Shown piece after piece: positions 8,983 through 19,367 of a stretch of 64,000 nucleotides of DNA. Within the stretch, counting starts at the first letter, position 1. Each line of letters starts with the position of its first letter. This DNA comes from Shouchella clausii (GTDB lineage Bacteria; Bacillota; Bacilli; Bacillales; Bacillaceae_D). The notes below the pieces were generated by a model. It was not told the DNA's origin, did no database searches, and saw only the letters and a list, made by a program, of their open reading frames with translations. The stretch lies in contig NZ_CP019985.1 of assembly GCF_002250115.1 (NCBI RefSeq), positions 124,001 through 188,000 on the forward strand. The letters are read 5' to 3'. A program made the translations under genes and the position numbers.

Positions 8983-9588
8983 TTATTCTTCTCGTCCAAA
9001 AGCCTTTGTATCAATGTTTTTCTCATCAAGAAATTCTTCTATTTTTTTCTGTTCTTTTCCATTCACTACACCACTTTGATCGAGTAGTGATTCAAAGTCC
9101 ATTTCCAAAAAATTTCCTTCACTAATGTCGTCAATCAGATTATTCAGTGCATCATTTAATTCATAAAGGTATTGATTGGACGCTGTCATGTACTGACTAA
9201 TTCTTTCAGCCTCTTCTTGATACCCTTCAGGCAACGTATTATTTAAAATATAATTAGAGAAATTCTCATCGTTTTCTTTTATGAGCTTGTTAATTTCGTT
9301 AAATGCATCCAAATCACGTTTAGTTAATTGTTCAGCTGCATCGATCATCTCCTCGAATGGATCGCTTGCATGATATAAATCTTCGCTGCTGTCTAAATAC
9401 AGTTTTATGCTTTGTTTGATTTCTTCTTCGTCAATGAAGTCATTGTTTTTTTCAGAAGTGAAAATCGTACTCGGTATTTCTACGTCGCTTGTGCTAGGTG
9501 TTGCATCCTCAGTAGCATCGATATTTTCTTCTTGCGAACATGCAGCCAACACAAAAATGATGAAGAAGCTAATAACGATTCTTTTCAT
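8983..9588 (-). CDS. hypothetical lipoprotein
   Basis: 201 residues. A clear lipoprotein signal (MKRIVISFFIIFVLAAC, lipidated Cys17) is followed by an acidic, helix-rich region with no domain I recognise. It should be anchored to the outer face of the membrane. It lies just downstream of rlmCD on the same strand (34 nt gap) and has its own terminator. The acidic composition is common in alkaliphile surface proteins. Function unknown. Confidence 0.75.
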   Translation of the reverse strand: MKRIVISFFIIFVLAACSQEENIDATEDATPSTSDVEIPSTIFTSEKNNDFIDEEEIKQSIKLYLDSSEDLYHASDPFEEMIDAAEQLTKRDLDAFNEINKLIKENDENFSNYILNNTLPEGYQEEAERISQYMTASNQYLYELNDALNNLIDDISEGNFLEMDFESLLDQSGVVNGKEQKKIEEFLDEKNIDTKAFGREE

Positions 9589-9622
9589 TCATTTCTCCCT
9601 CCATTTTTCTCCTGATTTCTTG

Positions 9623-11002
9623 TTACGAATTTATTACTAAGCTCGCTACAGCTTCTACGTGTGTGGTCTGCGGAAACATATCAACTGGCGTCACTTCTTC
9701 TGTCTTAAAGCCGCCATCTTCGAGAATGCGCAAATCACGGGCCAATGTCCCTGGGTTGCAGGATACATACACAATGCGTTTTGGCTTCATTTCAATCATT
9801 GTCCGCAGCAATGCTTCGTCGCAGCCTTTTCGCGGTGGGTCGACGACAATGACGTCGGCGTCGATGCCTTGGTCATGCCAGCGAGGAATGACTTCTTCCG
9901 ATTCGCCGACGGCGAATGTGGCATTGGTGATCTGGTTGAGTTTGGCGTTGCGCTTGGCGTCTTTAATTGCTTCGGGGACAATTTCGACTCCGTAGACATG
10001 ACGCGCTTTTTTGGCTAAAAACAGCGAAATCGTGCCAATGCCGCAGTACGCATCGATAACGGTTTCGTTTCCTGTTAAGTCAGCGTATTCGAGCGCTTTG
10101 CTGTAGAGGCGGTTCGTTTGTTCAGGGTTGACTTGGTAAAAAGAGCGGGCTGAGATTGCAAATTGAATACCGTTTATTTCATCATACAAATAGTGCTCGC
10201 CCCAGAGCACTTCTGTTTGCTGGCCGAATATGACATTTGTCCGTTTGTTGTTGATGTTTTGGACGATGGATACGACGCCTGGCACATGCTTTCGAATGCC
10301 GGAAATGAACGCTTCTTTGTGAGGCAGCTTCTTTTCTTTTGTGACGAGTACAACCATGACTTGCCCAGTCGTTTTTCCGTAACGGGCGACAATATGGCGC
10401 AATACGCCTTGATGGCTTTGTTCCTGGTAGGCGGGGATGCGCAGCTCTTTGGCAAGCTGTTTGACTGTCTGCACAACAATGTCATTTTCTTTATGTTGGA
10501 TGATGCATTGATCCATATCTACGATGGAGTGGCTCCGTTTCGCATAAAAACCGGCAACGAGATCGCCTTGTTGGAAAGCGACTGGCACTTGCGATTTATT
10601 GCGGTAGCGCCATGGATCGTCCATGCCAATGACAGGGCGGACAGGTACGTTGGGAAGTTTGGCGACTCGGTCCATGACATCTTTTACTTGTTTTTGCTTA
10701 TAAGCTAGTTGGGCGCTGTAATCCATATGTTGGATTTGGCAGCCTCCACATTTATAGAAAATCGGGCAAGGCGGCTCAACGCGATGCTCGCTTTTTGTTT
10801 GGACTTGGAGCAACCGTCCATAGCCATAGCCCGCTTTTGTTTTCACCACTTTAATGTCGACTGTTTCGCCAGGAAGTGCCTGAGGGATAAAGAGGGCGTA
10901 GCCGTTTACTTTCGCTACGCCTGCTCCTTCATGGGTCAAATCTTCTATTGTAACGGTGAGCGTTTCGTTTTTTTGTACAGGTGGTGCTTGTTTTTTCATC
11001 AT
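9623..11002 (-). CDS. rlmCD: 23S rRNA (uracil-5-)-methyltransferase RlmCD (RumA family)
   Basis: 459 residues. TRAM domain at about residues 9-68, then an iron-sulfur cysteine cluster ([15 protein letters not shown] with a further Cys near 165), and a SAM-dependent methyltransferase domain with [19 protein letters not shown] near 315 and the catalytic-loop [12 protein letters not shown] near 415. Bacillus subtilis YefA/RlmCD methylates U747 and U1939 of 23S rRNA. It is next to dgkB in B. subtilis too; here only the flavodoxin gene intervenes. Start at 11002 is a double ATG with AAGGA 9 nt upstream. Confidence 0.92.
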   Translation of the reverse strand: MMKKQAPPVQKNETLTVTIEDLTHEGAGVAKVNGYALFIPQALPGETVDIKVVKTKAGYGYGRLLQVQTKSEHRVEPPCPIFYKCGGCQIQHMDYSAQLAYKQKQVKDVMDRVAKLPNVPVRPVIGMDDPWRYRNKSQVPVAFQQGDLVAGFYAKRSHSIVDMDQCIIQHKENDIVVQTVKQLAKELRIPAYQEQSHQGVLRHIVARYGKTTGQVMVVLVTKEKKLPHKEAFISGIRKHVPGVVSIVQNINNKRTNVIFGQQTEVLWGEHYLYDEINGIQFAISARSFYQVNPEQTNRLYSKALEYADLTGNETVIDAYCGIGTISLFLAKKARHVYGVEIVPEAIKDAKRNAKLNQITNATFAVGESEEVIPRWHDQGIDADVIVVDPPRKGCDEALLRTMIEMKPKRIVYVSCNPGTLARDLRILEDGGFKTEEVTPVDMFPQTTHVEAVASLVINS

Positions 11003-11073
11003 TAAAATACGTCCTTTGCAAACATTCCTTTTCCTCGCCTCATTGTACCATGAAGTTTGCTAGGGACAAAGCG

Positions 11074-11532
11074 CTAAACCGTTTGGCGTTGCTTAAGTGC
11101 GGTGATAAATGTGTTTGCAAATGAACGACATGCTGCTCGTTCTTCGTCTGTATTCGGGTCAAATTCGATTTCAAGCCCTTTGGCCGTGACGGTTGCGCCG
11201 CCATTTTTCAAAATCGATTCAAATGTATGGACCGCTTCACAAAAAGCAGGGTAAACGCGGTCCCCTGAACCGAAAACAGCGGCAATGACGCCTGTTAAGT
11301 CTAGTTCAGCTAACTCTTCGGCAAAATCTTCAGCTTCATAGGGCAAGTCGCCGTCTCCCCATGTATAACTACCGATCAATACTCCGTCGTAATTCAATAG
11401 TTCCGAAGCGTTATAGCCGTCCATTTCCTCCATATCAATTTCAACACCGTTTGTAGCTAATTCTGCTTTGATCAGTTCAGCCATATCTTCCGTATTTCCA
11501 GACATGCTGGCAAATACAATCAATACGCGCAT
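11074..11532 (-). CDS. flavodoxin
   Basis: 152 residues from the ATG at 11532 (GGGAG 8 nt upstream; the longer open frame has no better start and would run through the Fur box). FMN phosphate-binding loop SMSGNTEDMA at about residues 9-18, and the aromatic-flanked GSYTWGDGDLP and VFGSGDRVYPAFCEA loops that clasp the isoalloxazine. Flavodoxins replace ferredoxin under iron starvation; a Fur box lies about 40 nt upstream, which fits. It is inserted between rlmCD and dgkB. Confidence 0.92.
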   Translation of the reverse strand: MRVLIVFASMSGNTEDMAELIKAELATNGVEIDMEEMDGYNASELLNYDGVLIGSYTWGDGDLPYEAEDFAEELAELDLTGVIAAVFGSGDRVYPAFCEAVHTFESILKNGGATVTAKGLEIEFDPNTDEERAACRSFANTFITALKQRQTV

Positions 11533-11574
11533 GAAAGTCTCTCTCCCTTCCCATTCCTCACATTTATAATAAAT

Positions 11575-11593
11575 GATATTGATAATCATTTTC
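11575..11593 (-). promoter_or_regulatory. Fur box upstream of flavodoxin gene
   Basis: GATATTGATAATCATTTTC matches the classical 19-bp Fur consensus GATAATGATAATCATTATC at 17 of 19 positions. It is about 40 nt upstream of the flavodoxin start, so iron repression is likely. Confidence 0.8.
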
Positions 11594-11683
11594 AATGAAA
11601 AAACAGGGAACAATTCTCTAAAAATCCAGGTAACTTGTTTTTTTGCGAGGGAGCCTCCTTAAGAAAACAAACAAAAACACAGC

Positions 11684-11708
11684 TTCTAAAAGAAAGAAGC
11701 TGCGTTTT
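11684..11708 (-). terminator. terminator of dgkB
   Basis: AAAACACAGCTTCT pairs with AAGAAGCTGCGTTTT around a short A-rich loop directly after the dgkB stop; on the minus strand a T-rich tail (TTTTTGTTTGTTTTC) follows. Confidence 0.75.
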
Positions 11709-11710
11709 CA

Positions 11711-12619
11711 CTAGTTTCGTTTGCGGTCTTTCGGCATAAGCATCTGGAAATGGTGATACAAATTTTCAAATTCGGCCGGCAAGACGCCGCCTCTTTCGCC
11801 GTCGAGGTTCAGCTTCATTTCATCGTCTCCCATGACCGATACTTTAATGCGGTTCGCTTTCACGTACATTAATTTCGGGTGGTTAATATGCTCGCCCCGG
11901 AGTGCAAGCGATGCCAAATGGACAAACTCAGGAAACGATGTCTTTTTGACAATGATAAAATCAAACAACCCATCTTGAATGGAAGCGGCTGGGCATAATT
12001 TTTCAAAACCACCGACGGAGTTTGTATTGGCGATCAAAAACATCATGATTTCGTCTTCAAACTGTTTGCCATCATATTCGACCTTGACAAAAGTCGGCTT
12101 GACTTGTGGCAATTTTTCCAGCCCTTTAATGTAATAAGCGAGCTGGCCAACGATTGTCTTTAGCTTTGCCGGAACTTCATATGTCAACTCGGTTAACGTT
12201 CCTGCGGCAGCGATATTGGTAAAATACTTCTGGTTCATGCGGCCAATGTCAATCGGCTCAAAGTGGCCTTCACACAAAACGTCGCATGCTTTTTCAATAT
12301 CTCGAGAAATGCCAAGCGCCCGGGCGAAATCATTGGTCGTCCCTGCTGGGATAATGCCGAGCATTGGGCGTTTCTCCAGTCCCGCTAGTCCGTTAACGAC
12401 TTCAAAAATCGTCCCATCTCCTCCAGCAGCAATGACGAGATCAAAGCCCCGTTCTCCTGCTTGGCGGGCAGCCCGTGTCGCGCAGCCTTCCTCTGCTGTC
12501 GTCGCGTGTGCTGACGTTTCATAACCCGCCTTCTCCAGGCGTTCTAATATGTAGGCTAAGTTCTTTCTTAGTTGCTCACGGCCAGAACTTGGATTATAAA
12601 TTAATCGTGCCCGTTTCAT
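11711..12619 (-). CDS. dgkB: diacylglycerol kinase DgkB
   Basis: 302 residues from the ATG at 12619 (AGGGA 6 nt upstream; an in-frame TTG nine codons earlier is less likely). Phosphate-binding loop of the DAGK/sphingosine-kinase fold, IAAGGDGTIFEVVNGL near residues 63-78, plus GIIPAGTTNDFARAL near 98 and the INLDGE-like LNLDGERGG near 280. It phosphorylates diacylglycerol released during lipoteichoic acid synthesis, recycling it to phosphatidic acid at the membrane. Position next to gatCAB and rlmCD matches B. subtilis yerQ/dgkB. Confidence 0.92.
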   Translation of the reverse strand: MKRARLIYNPSSGREQLRKNLAYILERLEKAGYETSAHATTAEEGCATRAARQAGERGFDLVIAAGGDGTIFEVVNGLAGLEKRPMLGIIPAGTTNDFARALGISRDIEKACDVLCEGHFEPIDIGRMNQKYFTNIAAAGTLTELTYEVPAKLKTIVGQLAYYIKGLEKLPQVKPTFVKVEYDGKQFEDEIMMFLIANTNSVGGFEKLCPAASIQDGLFDFIIVKKTSFPEFVHLASLALRGEHINHPKLMYVKANRIKVSVMGDDEMKLNLDGERGGVLPAEFENLYHHFQMLMPKDRKRN

Positions 12620-12785
12620 AACGATCCCTACTTTACTTTTTTGCAATCATGTCATTCTTCTATTGTACTAAAAACAATAGCGAGAATGGGCGTAAGACCT
12701 ACTCAATTTTGTGAAAAATAACGGCAAGCAACACTTTCTATCTTTTCCCGTTTCTCGCGCTAGTAAACGCTGAGTTCATAAAAAA

Positions 12786-12820
12786 GCAAGAGAACGGCTT
12801 GTGTTCAGCTGTTCTCTTGC
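12786..12820 (-). terminator. terminator of the gatCAB operon
   Basis: GCAAGAGAAC (12786 on) pairs with GTTCTCTTGC (to 12820); on the minus strand the stem is followed by TTTTTT. It lies 8 nt past the gatB stop. Confidence 0.85.
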
Positions 12821-12827
12821 ATGTTCC

Positions 12828-14258
12828 TTAGCGCTTGTCCATTTCTTCAAGCAAGAGTTTGTTAACCAATTGCGGATTGGCTTTTCCTTTTGTCGCTTTC
12901 ATCATTTGGCCGACAAGGAAGCCAAGCGCGCGGTCTTTTCCATTTTTGTAGTCTTCAATCGATTGTGCATTGGCATCAAGCACTTCAGCAACGATTTTGC
13001 GTAGTTCGCCTTCATCGGAAATTTGCACGAGCCCTTTGTCTTTAACAATTTGTTCAGGGTCGCCGCCATTTTCGATCAACTCTTTAAACACTTTTTTAGC
13101 GATTTTTGAAGAAATCGTTCCAGTTGTAATCAGCTTAATCATGCCGGCAAGCCCTGCTGGCGTAAGGGCTGAATCTTGCAGCTCTTTCTGCTCGGCGTTC
13201 AAGTAGGCGAGCACTTCACCCATCAGCCAGTTGGAAGCCAGTTTGGCGTCAGCGCCTTCGCGAATCGTCTCCTCAAAGAAATCGGACATTTCTTTTGTGA
13301 GCGTAAGCACATGGGCATCATAAGCAGGCAAGCCGAGTTCGTTTACATAGCGGTCTTTGCGGGCATCTGGAAGTTCAGGAATTTCCGACCGGACACGCTC
13401 TTTCCAATTGTCATCTATGTACAGATTGACAAGATCTGGTTCAGGGAAATAGCGATAGTCGTCCGAGCCTTCTTTAACACGCATTAAAATTGTTTTATTG
13501 CCAGCTTCATCATAACGGCGCGTTTCTTGTTCGATCACGCCGCCTGAAAGAAGCACTTGTTCTTGGCGTTTTTCTTCGTACTCTAGCCCTTTGCGGACAA
13601 AATTAAACGAGTTTAAGTTTTTCAACTCTGTTTTTGTGCCGAATGCTTCTTGGCCGATTGGGCGCAATGAAATATTGGCATCGCATCGTAAAGAGCCTTC
13701 TTCCATTTTACAGTCGGATACGCCTGTATATTGAATAATCGCTTTTAGTTTTTCTAAATACGCATAGGCCTCTTCAGGCGTACGGATATCCGGCTCAGAG
13801 ACAATTTCCACTAGCGGCGTGCCTTGGCGGTTATAATCGACAAGAGAATGCCCGTCTGTGCCATGCGTCAGCTTGCCGGCATCTTCTTCTAAATGAAGGC
13901 GCGTAATACCAATGCGCTTCTTCTTGCCGCCGACTTCAATTTCGATCCAGCCATGTTCGCCGATCGGCTTGTCAAATTGCGAAATTTGATATGCCTTTGG
14001 ATTGTCTGGATAAAAGTAATTTTTGCGGTCAAATTTTGTATCAGTCGCAATTTGGCAATTGAGGGCCATCGCTGCTTTCATCGCAAAATCAACCGCACGC
14101 TTGTTTAATACCGGCAATACGCCAGGATAGCCAAGATCAATGACACTCGTGTTTGTATTCGGTTCAGCACCAAAATGGTTGGGGCTAGACGAAAAGATTT
14201 TTGAGTCTGTCTTCAGTTCCACGTGCACTTCAAGTCCAATAATCGTTTCAAAATTCAT
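12828..14258 (-). CDS. gatB: Asp-tRNA(Asn)/Glu-tRNA(Gln) amidotransferase subunit B
   Basis: 476 residues from the ATG at 14258, the same length as B. subtilis GatB; GGGGGG lies 8 nt upstream. The N-terminal cradle domain starts with [14 protein letters not shown] and contains [17 protein letters not shown] and the [20 protein letters not shown] segment; the C-terminal tail domain (YqeY-like, from about residue 325) binds tRNA. GatB phosphorylates the mischarged Glu or Asp and accepts ammonia from GatA. Third gene of gatCAB, 15 nt after gatA. Confidence 0.97.
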   Translation of the reverse strand: MNFETIIGLEVHVELKTDSKIFSSSPNHFGAEPNTNTSVIDLGYPGVLPVLNKRAVDFAMKAAMALNCQIATDTKFDRKNYFYPDNPKAYQISQFDKPIGEHGWIEIEVGGKKKRIGITRLHLEEDAGKLTHGTDGHSLVDYNRQGTPLVEIVSEPDIRTPEEAYAYLEKLKAIIQYTGVSDCKMEEGSLRCDANISLRPIGQEAFGTKTELKNLNSFNFVRKGLEYEEKRQEQVLLSGGVIEQETRRYDEAGNKTILMRVKEGSDDYRYFPEPDLVNLYIDDNWKERVRSEIPELPDARKDRYVNELGLPAYDAHVLTLTKEMSDFFEETIREGADAKLASNWLMGEVLAYLNAEQKELQDSALTPAGLAGMIKLITTGTISSKIAKKVFKELIENGGDPEQIVKDKGLVQISDEGELRKIVAEVLDANAQSIEDYKNGKDRALGFLVGQMMKATKGKANPQLVNKLLLEEMDKR

Positions 14259-14273
14259 GTCCAAGTCCCCCCT

Positions 14274-15725
14274 TTACAATGAAGGTTTCTCTTTAGAGAA
14301 GTTCGTTGCTTTTTCATAGACATCGGCAACACGGTAAATCGTTGCCTCGTCAAAGTGTTTGCCGATGATTTGCAAGCCGAGCGGCAAGCCGTCTTTGAAA
14401 CCGCACGGGAGCGAAAGCGCTGGCACACCGGCAAGATTGACTGGTATCGTTAAAATGTCATTGGCGTACATCGTTAATGGGTCATCGGTTTTGGCGCCAA
14501 TTTTAAACGCTGGGGTTGGCGCAGTTGGCCCAATGATCACGTCATAATTGGCAAAGACATCATCAAAGTCTTTTTTAATCAGTGTGCGGACTTGCTGGGC
14601 TTTTTTATAGTAGGCGTCATAATAACCTGAGCTAAGGGCAAACGTCCCGAGCATGATCCGCCGTTTCACTTCATCACCGAAGCCTTCAGCCCGTGTATTC
14701 TTGTACATATCGAGTAAGTTGTCGGCATTGTCAGTGCGGTAGCCATAACGAACGCCATCAAAACGGGCTAAGTTAGCAGACGCTTCTGAAGACGCAATGA
14801 CATAATAAGCTGCAAGAGCGTATTTCGAGTATGGCAGGGAAACTTCTTCCCAAACAGCGCCTTCTTTTTCCAATACGTTAAGGGCATCGAACACGGCTTT
14901 GCGCATTTCTTCCGATACGCCATCGCCAATGTACTCCGACGGTACGGCAATGCGAAGCCCTTTTATTTCGCCTGTAAGCGACTCTCTGTATGGCGGAACC
15001 GGCAAGTCAGCGGATGTCGAATCAGACGGGCAGTGGCCGGCAATCGCCTCAAGCAAATACGCGTTGTCCTCGACCGTGCGTGTAATCGGCCCAATTTGGT
15101 CAAGGGAAGAGGCAAAAGCAACAAGGCCATAACGGGACACGCGCCCATATGTAGGTTTTAAGCCGACAACGCCGCAATAAGCAGCCGGTTGGCGAATCGA
15201 GCCGCCTGTATCAGATCCTAAAGCAAATGGGACTTCCCCTGCGGCTACTGCTGCAGCGGAGCCGCCACTTGAACCGCCTGGCACATAATCGGTATTCCAC
15301 GGGTTTGTCGTCACTTGGAATGCCGAGTTTTCATTCGAAGAGCCCATCGCAAACTCGTCCATGTTGATTTTCCCAATCGTGACTGTTTCTGCTCCACGGA
15401 GTTTCGTCACAACCGTCGCGTCATAAATGGGATCGAAGTTTTCTAAGATTTTGCTTGAGCACGTTGTCCGCAAGCCTTTCGTGACAATATTGTCTTTAAT
15501 GCCAATCGGCATGCCAAACAACACGCCTTTTTCGCTTGCGTCTACTTCGTCAAGCTTCTTAGCGAGACCACGCGCCCGTTCTTCGTCAAGCGTTAAAAAC
15601 GCCTTTACTTTTGAATCAACGTCAGCAATACGCTTGTAAGAAGTATCGACAAGGTCAGAGACGTTGATTTCTTTTGCAGCAAGCAACTCATGCAGTTTTG
15701 TTAACGAATGATCAAATAATGACAT
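14274..15725 (-). CDS. gatA: Asp-tRNA(Asn)/Glu-tRNA(Gln) amidotransferase subunit A
   Basis: 483 residues of the amidase-signature family. The Ser-cisSer-Lys triad is complete: Lys77 in GIKDN, Ser152 in [12 protein letters not shown] and Ser176 in [11 protein letters not shown]. It hydrolyses glutamine and passes ammonia to GatB. AGGAGG lies just upstream of the ATG at 15725. Middle gene of the gatCAB operon. Confidence 0.97.
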   Translation of the reverse strand: MSLFDHSLTKLHELLAAKEINVSDLVDTSYKRIADVDSKVKAFLTLDEERARGLAKKLDEVDASEKGVLFGMPIGIKDNIVTKGLRTTCSSKILENFDPIYDATVVTKLRGAETVTIGKINMDEFAMGSSNENSAFQVTTNPWNTDYVPGGSSGGSAAAVAAGEVPFALGSDTGGSIRQPAAYCGVVGLKPTYGRVSRYGLVAFASSLDQIGPITRTVEDNAYLLEAIAGHCPSDSTSADLPVPPYRESLTGEIKGLRIAVPSEYIGDGVSEEMRKAVFDALNVLEKEGAVWEEVSLPYSKYALAAYYVIASSEASANLARFDGVRYGYRTDNADNLLDMYKNTRAEGFGDEVKRRIMLGTFALSSGYYDAYYKKAQQVRTLIKKDFDDVFANYDVIIGPTAPTPAFKIGAKTDDPLTMYANDILTIPVNLAGVPALSLPCGFKDGLPLGLQIIGKHFDEATIYRVADVYEKATNFSKEKPSL

Positions 15726-15752
15726 GCTTGTCCTCCTGTCTATGCTTCAATC

Positions 15753-16040
15753 TTAAAATACCGACGGAACCCGGATTTGGCCATCTTCATGGTCTGGTGC
15801 ATTTTTCAGCACTTCTTTCACATCAAGGCCTTTTTCCGGTTTATCTTCACGTAGGACATTATGCATTTGCAACACATGTGTCGTAGGCACGACGCCTTCT
15901 GTATCGACTTCATTCAGTTGTTCTGCAGCAGTAATGATGTCTTCAAGTTGGTTGCGGAATGTTTCAGCCTCTTCTTCCGTAATGGCAAGCCGGGCCAAAT
16001 GGGCTACATGTTTCACTTGTTCTTTCGAAATTCTTGACAT
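15753..16040 (-). CDS. gatC: Asp-tRNA(Asn)/Glu-tRNA(Gln) amidotransferase subunit C
   Basis: 95 residues, normal length. Typical start [20 protein letters not shown] and the [13 protein letters not shown]-like tail ([12 protein letters not shown], then [15 protein letters not shown]). GatC is a belt-like stabiliser at the GatA/GatB interface. First gene of the operon; GGAGGTGTC precedes the ATG. No riboswitch or T-box was recognised upstream. Confidence 0.95.
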   Translation of the reverse strand: MSRISKEQVKHVAHLARLAITEEEAETFRNQLEDIITAAEQLNEVDTEGVVPTTHVLQMHNVLREDKPEKGLDVKEVLKNAPDHEDGQIRVPSVF

Positions 16041-16209
16041 TTTGACACCTCCAAAACGGACTTGTTGACAATATGATTAATGATACCAAATTGCTGCAAG
16101 GCAAGCAACTTAGGCGGTATGACGGATAGGTATGTATGAAACAGGCTTCGCTTAGATGGGCATAAGTGAACATAAGTATCCACTTTCACACCTATGCCCT
16201 TATTACGAC

Positions 16210-16695
16210 TCACTCAGCTTGACTTGCGGCCAACTTCCGGCCAATGACATTCGCTGAAACTGGTTCCTTGCCAATCTCTCTCGCCCAAACAGACAATTGG
16301 CCAATATGATGGATTTCGTGGGCAATGATATGGCGCATGACGATGCCCCATGTGTCATCGCACACCTTGCCATTTCCTCCCTTTTCAACATAACGGTTCT
16401 CTTCCATTTTCTCATCCCAGCGGTCTACAAACGCCTTTACTTCCACATGGTATGCTTGGTCAAGCGCGCGCACTTTCGCCAAACTTTTAAAGGAATCAAA
16501 GTCTTCCTCTGGGTTGGGCTTTCCTTGCAAGTCGCGAATCCAACTCCATTCCACATCGACAATATGGAGCAACGTTCTTAAAATGCTGCCCACCCCTCCT
16601 GTCCGCTCAGCAAGCAGCTCTTTTTCGCTAAGTTGTTCACACCACTCATACCACTCACGACGAACTTGCCAATTGTATTCAAAAAACGGTTTCAT
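16210..16695 (-). CDS. DinB/YfiT-family metal-dependent four-helix protein
   Basis: 161 residues from the ATG at 16695 (AGGGGTG 5 nt upstream). DinB-fold with the three-histidine metal site: one His in TLLHIVDVEWSWI near residue 44 and two in HIIAHEIHHIGQLSVW near 128. Relatives include bacillithiol transferases and many uncharacterised DinB proteins; Trp-rich helices match. No neighbour indicates a substrate. Family is well supported, function is not. Confidence 0.85.
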   Translation of the reverse strand: MKPFFEYNWQVRREWYEWCEQLSEKELLAERTGGVGSILRTLLHIVDVEWSWIRDLQGKPNPEEDFDSFKSLAKVRALDQAYHVEVKAFVDRWDEKMEENRYVEKGGNGKVCDDTWGIVMRHIIAHEIHHIGQLSVWAREIGKEPVSANVIGRKLAASQAE

Positions 16696-16729
16696 TGTTT
16701 CACCCCTGAATCTCATGTCTTGCCATGCT

Positions 16730-17698
16730 TTATTTTATCTCAAACTCCGCCGCAAGCGTGAAACTAGAATCGATCCCGTGTGCCCATACTTCTTTTACCG
16801 CTCTGTACTTACCTGGGCTAAGTCCCCCAATTTCAATGTCGTCACGGTGCTCGCCACCGATTGGCAATTCGACGCCAATTTCAATAAAAGCCATTTCTAG
16901 CGGCACCGTTCGCCACTCTTGGCCAACTTGTTTTTCAATCGTATAATCGACACCTAAAGATAATGGGACAGGGCCTTCGTTATGCAAAACAAGTGTTGCC
17001 GATGAATCACTAGCTGAATAAACGCTTTCGGTAAATGCCAGTGTCGCATTCGCTTCAGGAATCGGGACATAGATATAAGACAGTTTGGTATCTTCTACTT
17101 CGCCACCAGCATTTAACATTTCAACGCTCAATAAATAGGCTGCATTCTCTTTTTCAGGCAGCGTGTTCTCATAGATTTCGGTTCCGCTCGACTTTACCTT
17201 GTCTACATAAATGATGTCTTCATCAATTAAGGCGCTTTTCGCAATTCCATCCCGTTCCGTCAACTGAACGCGGACATCACGCTCTACCGGTTCTCCGTCC
17301 ATTGTATGGCCAAAAAAGATAATTTCAAGTTTGCTGCCGGCTTGTTGGGTTCCTGAAGTAAGGCCATATCCTCTTATTGGGCGATTTTCTTCTTGTGAAA
17401 ACCAAACGCCAGTTGGCAAATCATATTCCGTTTGCTGCCAAACCTCCTCTTTAATGTCAAATAAATCGGTAAAAGTAGCATCTACAGCAAGCGTATCGGT
17501 TAAACCATCGCCGATTTTAGACGGCAATTCGCCATGCCCTTTTGCCCAAGTTGCTTCATCATCAAGATGAGTCTGTTGATTGGAATTAGACGGTGAGTCT
17601 GCTCCCTGTATATTCGCTGTGTCTTGGCCGCAACTAACAAGTGTGACTGCCACACTTGTCGATATAGCGGCAAGCACAATGTTTCGAAAACGGTTCAT
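16730..17698 (-). CDS. lipoprotein with C-terminal bacterial Ig-like domain
   Basis: 322 residues. Lipoprotein signal with the lipidated Cys23 in VTLVSCG, a long middle region of beta-rich character, and a C-terminal domain with VLHNEGPVPLSLGVDYTIEKQVGQEW and LSPGKYRAVKEVW, the pattern of the extracytoplasmic Ig-like domain found in many Bacillus lipoproteins. ATG at 17698 with AAAGGAG upstream. It follows the coiled-coil gene and precedes the DinB gene; no functional link is evident. Confidence 0.75.
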   Translation of the reverse strand: MNRFRNIVLAAISTSVAVTLVSCGQDTANIQGADSPSNSNQQTHLDDEATWAKGHGELPSKIGDGLTDTLAVDATFTDLFDIKEEVWQQTEYDLPTGVWFSQEENRPIRGYGLTSGTQQAGSKLEIIFFGHTMDGEPVERDVRVQLTERDGIAKSALIDEDIIYVDKVKSSGTEIYENTLPEKENAAYLLSVEMLNAGGEVEDTKLSYIYVPIPEANATLAFTESVYSASDSSATLVLHNEGPVPLSLGVDYTIEKQVGQEWRTVPLEMAFIEIGVELPIGGEHRDDIEIGGLSPGKYRAVKEVWAHGIDSSFTLAAEFEIK

Positions 17699-17865
17699 GC
17701 CCGTTCACGCTCCTTTATTCTATTATACATATAAATGAGAAAAAGAGGGGGTCCAGCAGGTCACGATTAGGTGGCGTGAAAAGAAGAATGGAAAGGAAGA
17801 AAAGGAAAAATACTTGTGAAAGGATAAGAGGAAAACGTTCAAGAGGCATAAAGGAGTAAAGCCGC

Positions 17866-18204
17866 TTACTTTGTCCGCTCTTTAATAGCGTCAGCAATAG
17901 CAGTTAATGCTGCAGCTGTTTTCATTTGGCTGTCTTCGACTTTAGAAAGGCGGGCATTTGTTTCCAATTGAGCAGTCTCTAAGTTGCCAATGCGGCGATT
18001 CATTACGACATGCTCTTCTTTCATTTCATCAAAACGTTTGTCCATATCGTTTTTCATGTTATCAAAGCGTTTGTCCATTTCCGAAAAGCGACTCTCCACT
18101 TGGTCAAAACGGGTTTCCATGTCATTTTTCATGTCAATCATCACTTTTCTCATCTCTGTGACTAGGGAAAACAACTGGTCAAAATCACGGTCATTTGTCG
18201 TCAT
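17866..18204 (-). CDS. small coiled-coil protein
   Basis: 112 residues from the ATG at 18204 (GGGAGGTG upstream; the frame is open further but has no site). Nearly the whole chain is heptad-like, with short internal repeats of the type MKNDMETRFDQVESRF / MDKRFDNMKNDM / MDKRFDEMKEE. It should form a long soluble coiled coil. Similar DUF1640-like or phage-type coiled-coil proteins are common; no specific function can be given. Confidence 0.7.
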   Translation of the reverse strand: MTTNDRDFDQLFSLVTEMRKVMIDMKNDMETRFDQVESRFSEMDKRFDNMKNDMDKRFDEMKEEHVVMNRRIGNLETAQLETNARLSKVEDSQMKTAAALTAIADAIKERTK

Positions 18205-18325
18205 TTTGTGATTACACCTCCCATTTTTTATCATTATAACCGAGGAAAGCGTAAAAAAGAAAGGCTTAATTCCGCGTTTTTGCCATTTGCCAAAAACATA
18301 TCTCCCCCAAAAAAGTTGGACAAAA

Positions 18326-18354
18326 AACAAGGCAAACCACGGGCTTGCCTTGTT
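18326..18354 (-). terminator. terminator of nupNOPQ
   Basis: AACAAGGCAA (18326-18335) pairs with TTGCCTTGTT (18345-18354); on the minus strand TTTTTTG follows. It lies downstream of the nupQ stop. Confidence 0.8.
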
Positions 18355-18411
18355 CAGTCTGTAAACATATCTACAAACGCTTTTTAACAGCGAGAGTGAT
18401 CGTGCATTCTT

Positions 18412-19365
18412 TTAGCGCGATCCTTTTATATAAGGCTTGCCTAACGCTTTTGGACCTTCTGCCCGGCCAACAAAACCGGCAAGGGCTAAAATCGTCAGCA
18501 CGTAAGGGGCAATTAGCAAAAATACAGGCGGCACATCAGAAAGAAACGGCAGCTGTTGGCCGACTACACCAAGTGCTTGGGCCAGTCCAAAGAACAACGT
18601 TGCGCCAATTACGCCAAGAGGGTGCCATTTGCCAAAGATTAACGCCGCCAGTGCCATAAATCCTTGGCCTGTGATCGTAGTTGCTGAAAAATTACCGCTA
18701 AACGTCGCTGCAAAAACAGCGCCGCCAAGGCCGGCAAACACGCCCGACAACATGACGCCGATATAGCGCATCTTGATTACTCGTATGCCCATTGTGTCCG
18801 CGGCCTGTGGATGTTCGCCGACAGAGCGGAGACGCAAGCCAAACGGCCGATAATAAATGACATAATAAACGAGAAAGGCAAGTCCAAACGCAAGAAAGGA
18901 TGTTGCATACACATTTGAAAAAAACAACGGTCCGATGACAGGAATGTCACTTAAACCTGGAATGTTAAAACGGTAAAACCGGTTTTCGATATAAGCGGTT
19001 TGCCCGCTGCCGTAAAGCAAATTGATAATATAGACCGAAAGGCCAACTGCAAGAAAGTTCAAGGCAACGCCACTTACGACTTGGTCTGCTTGGAAATGGA
19101 TCGAGGCGACTGCATGAAACAATGAAAACAGCGCGCCGACCACAGCAGCGACAAGCAACCCGATCCAAACAGATAGAGCACCTACCCCTGCCGCTTCGAG
19201 AGTGAGCGTTGTGACGATGACAGAAAATGCCCCTATCACCATCAACCCTTCTAGGCCAATGTTGACGACGCCTGAACGTTCACTAAACAAGCCGCCTAGA
19301 GCAGCAAGCATTAAAGGGGCAGCAGAATAAATCGTCGTTGAAACAATTAGCGCGAGCACATCCAT
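18412..19365 (-). CDS. nupQ: nucleoside ABC transporter permease NupQ
   Basis: 317 residues with 8-9 hydrophobic segments and the branched-chain/BMP-type permease signature (GLEGLMVIGAFSVI near residue 37, GVFAGLGGAVFAA near 208). It is last in a four-gene set with the order lipoprotein, double ATPase, permease, permease, like B. subtilis nupNOPQ (guanosine uptake). The start ATG at 19365 is 2 nt from the nupP stop. Substrate is inferred from homology and gene order. Confidence 0.88.
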   Translation of the reverse strand: MDVLALIVSTTIYSAAPLMLAALGGLFSERSGVVNIGLEGLMVIGAFSVIVTTLTLEAAGVGALSVWIGLLVAAVVGALFSLFHAVASIHFQADQVVSGVALNFLAVGLSVYIINLLYGSGQTAYIENRFYRFNIPGLSDIPVIGPLFFSNVYATSFLAFGLAFLVYYVIYYRPFGLRLRSVGEHPQAADTMGIRVIKMRYIGVMLSGVFAGLGGAVFAATFSGNFSATTITGQGFMALAALIFGKWHPLGVIGATLFFGLAQALGVVGQQLPFLSDVPPVFLLIAPYVLTILALAGFVGRAEGPKALGKPYIKGSR

Positions 19366-19367
19366 CG

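Noticed and set aside
10163-10708. A 181-codon frame opposite rlmCD
   Set aside because: Antisense to a conserved methyltransferase gene, no site, no family.
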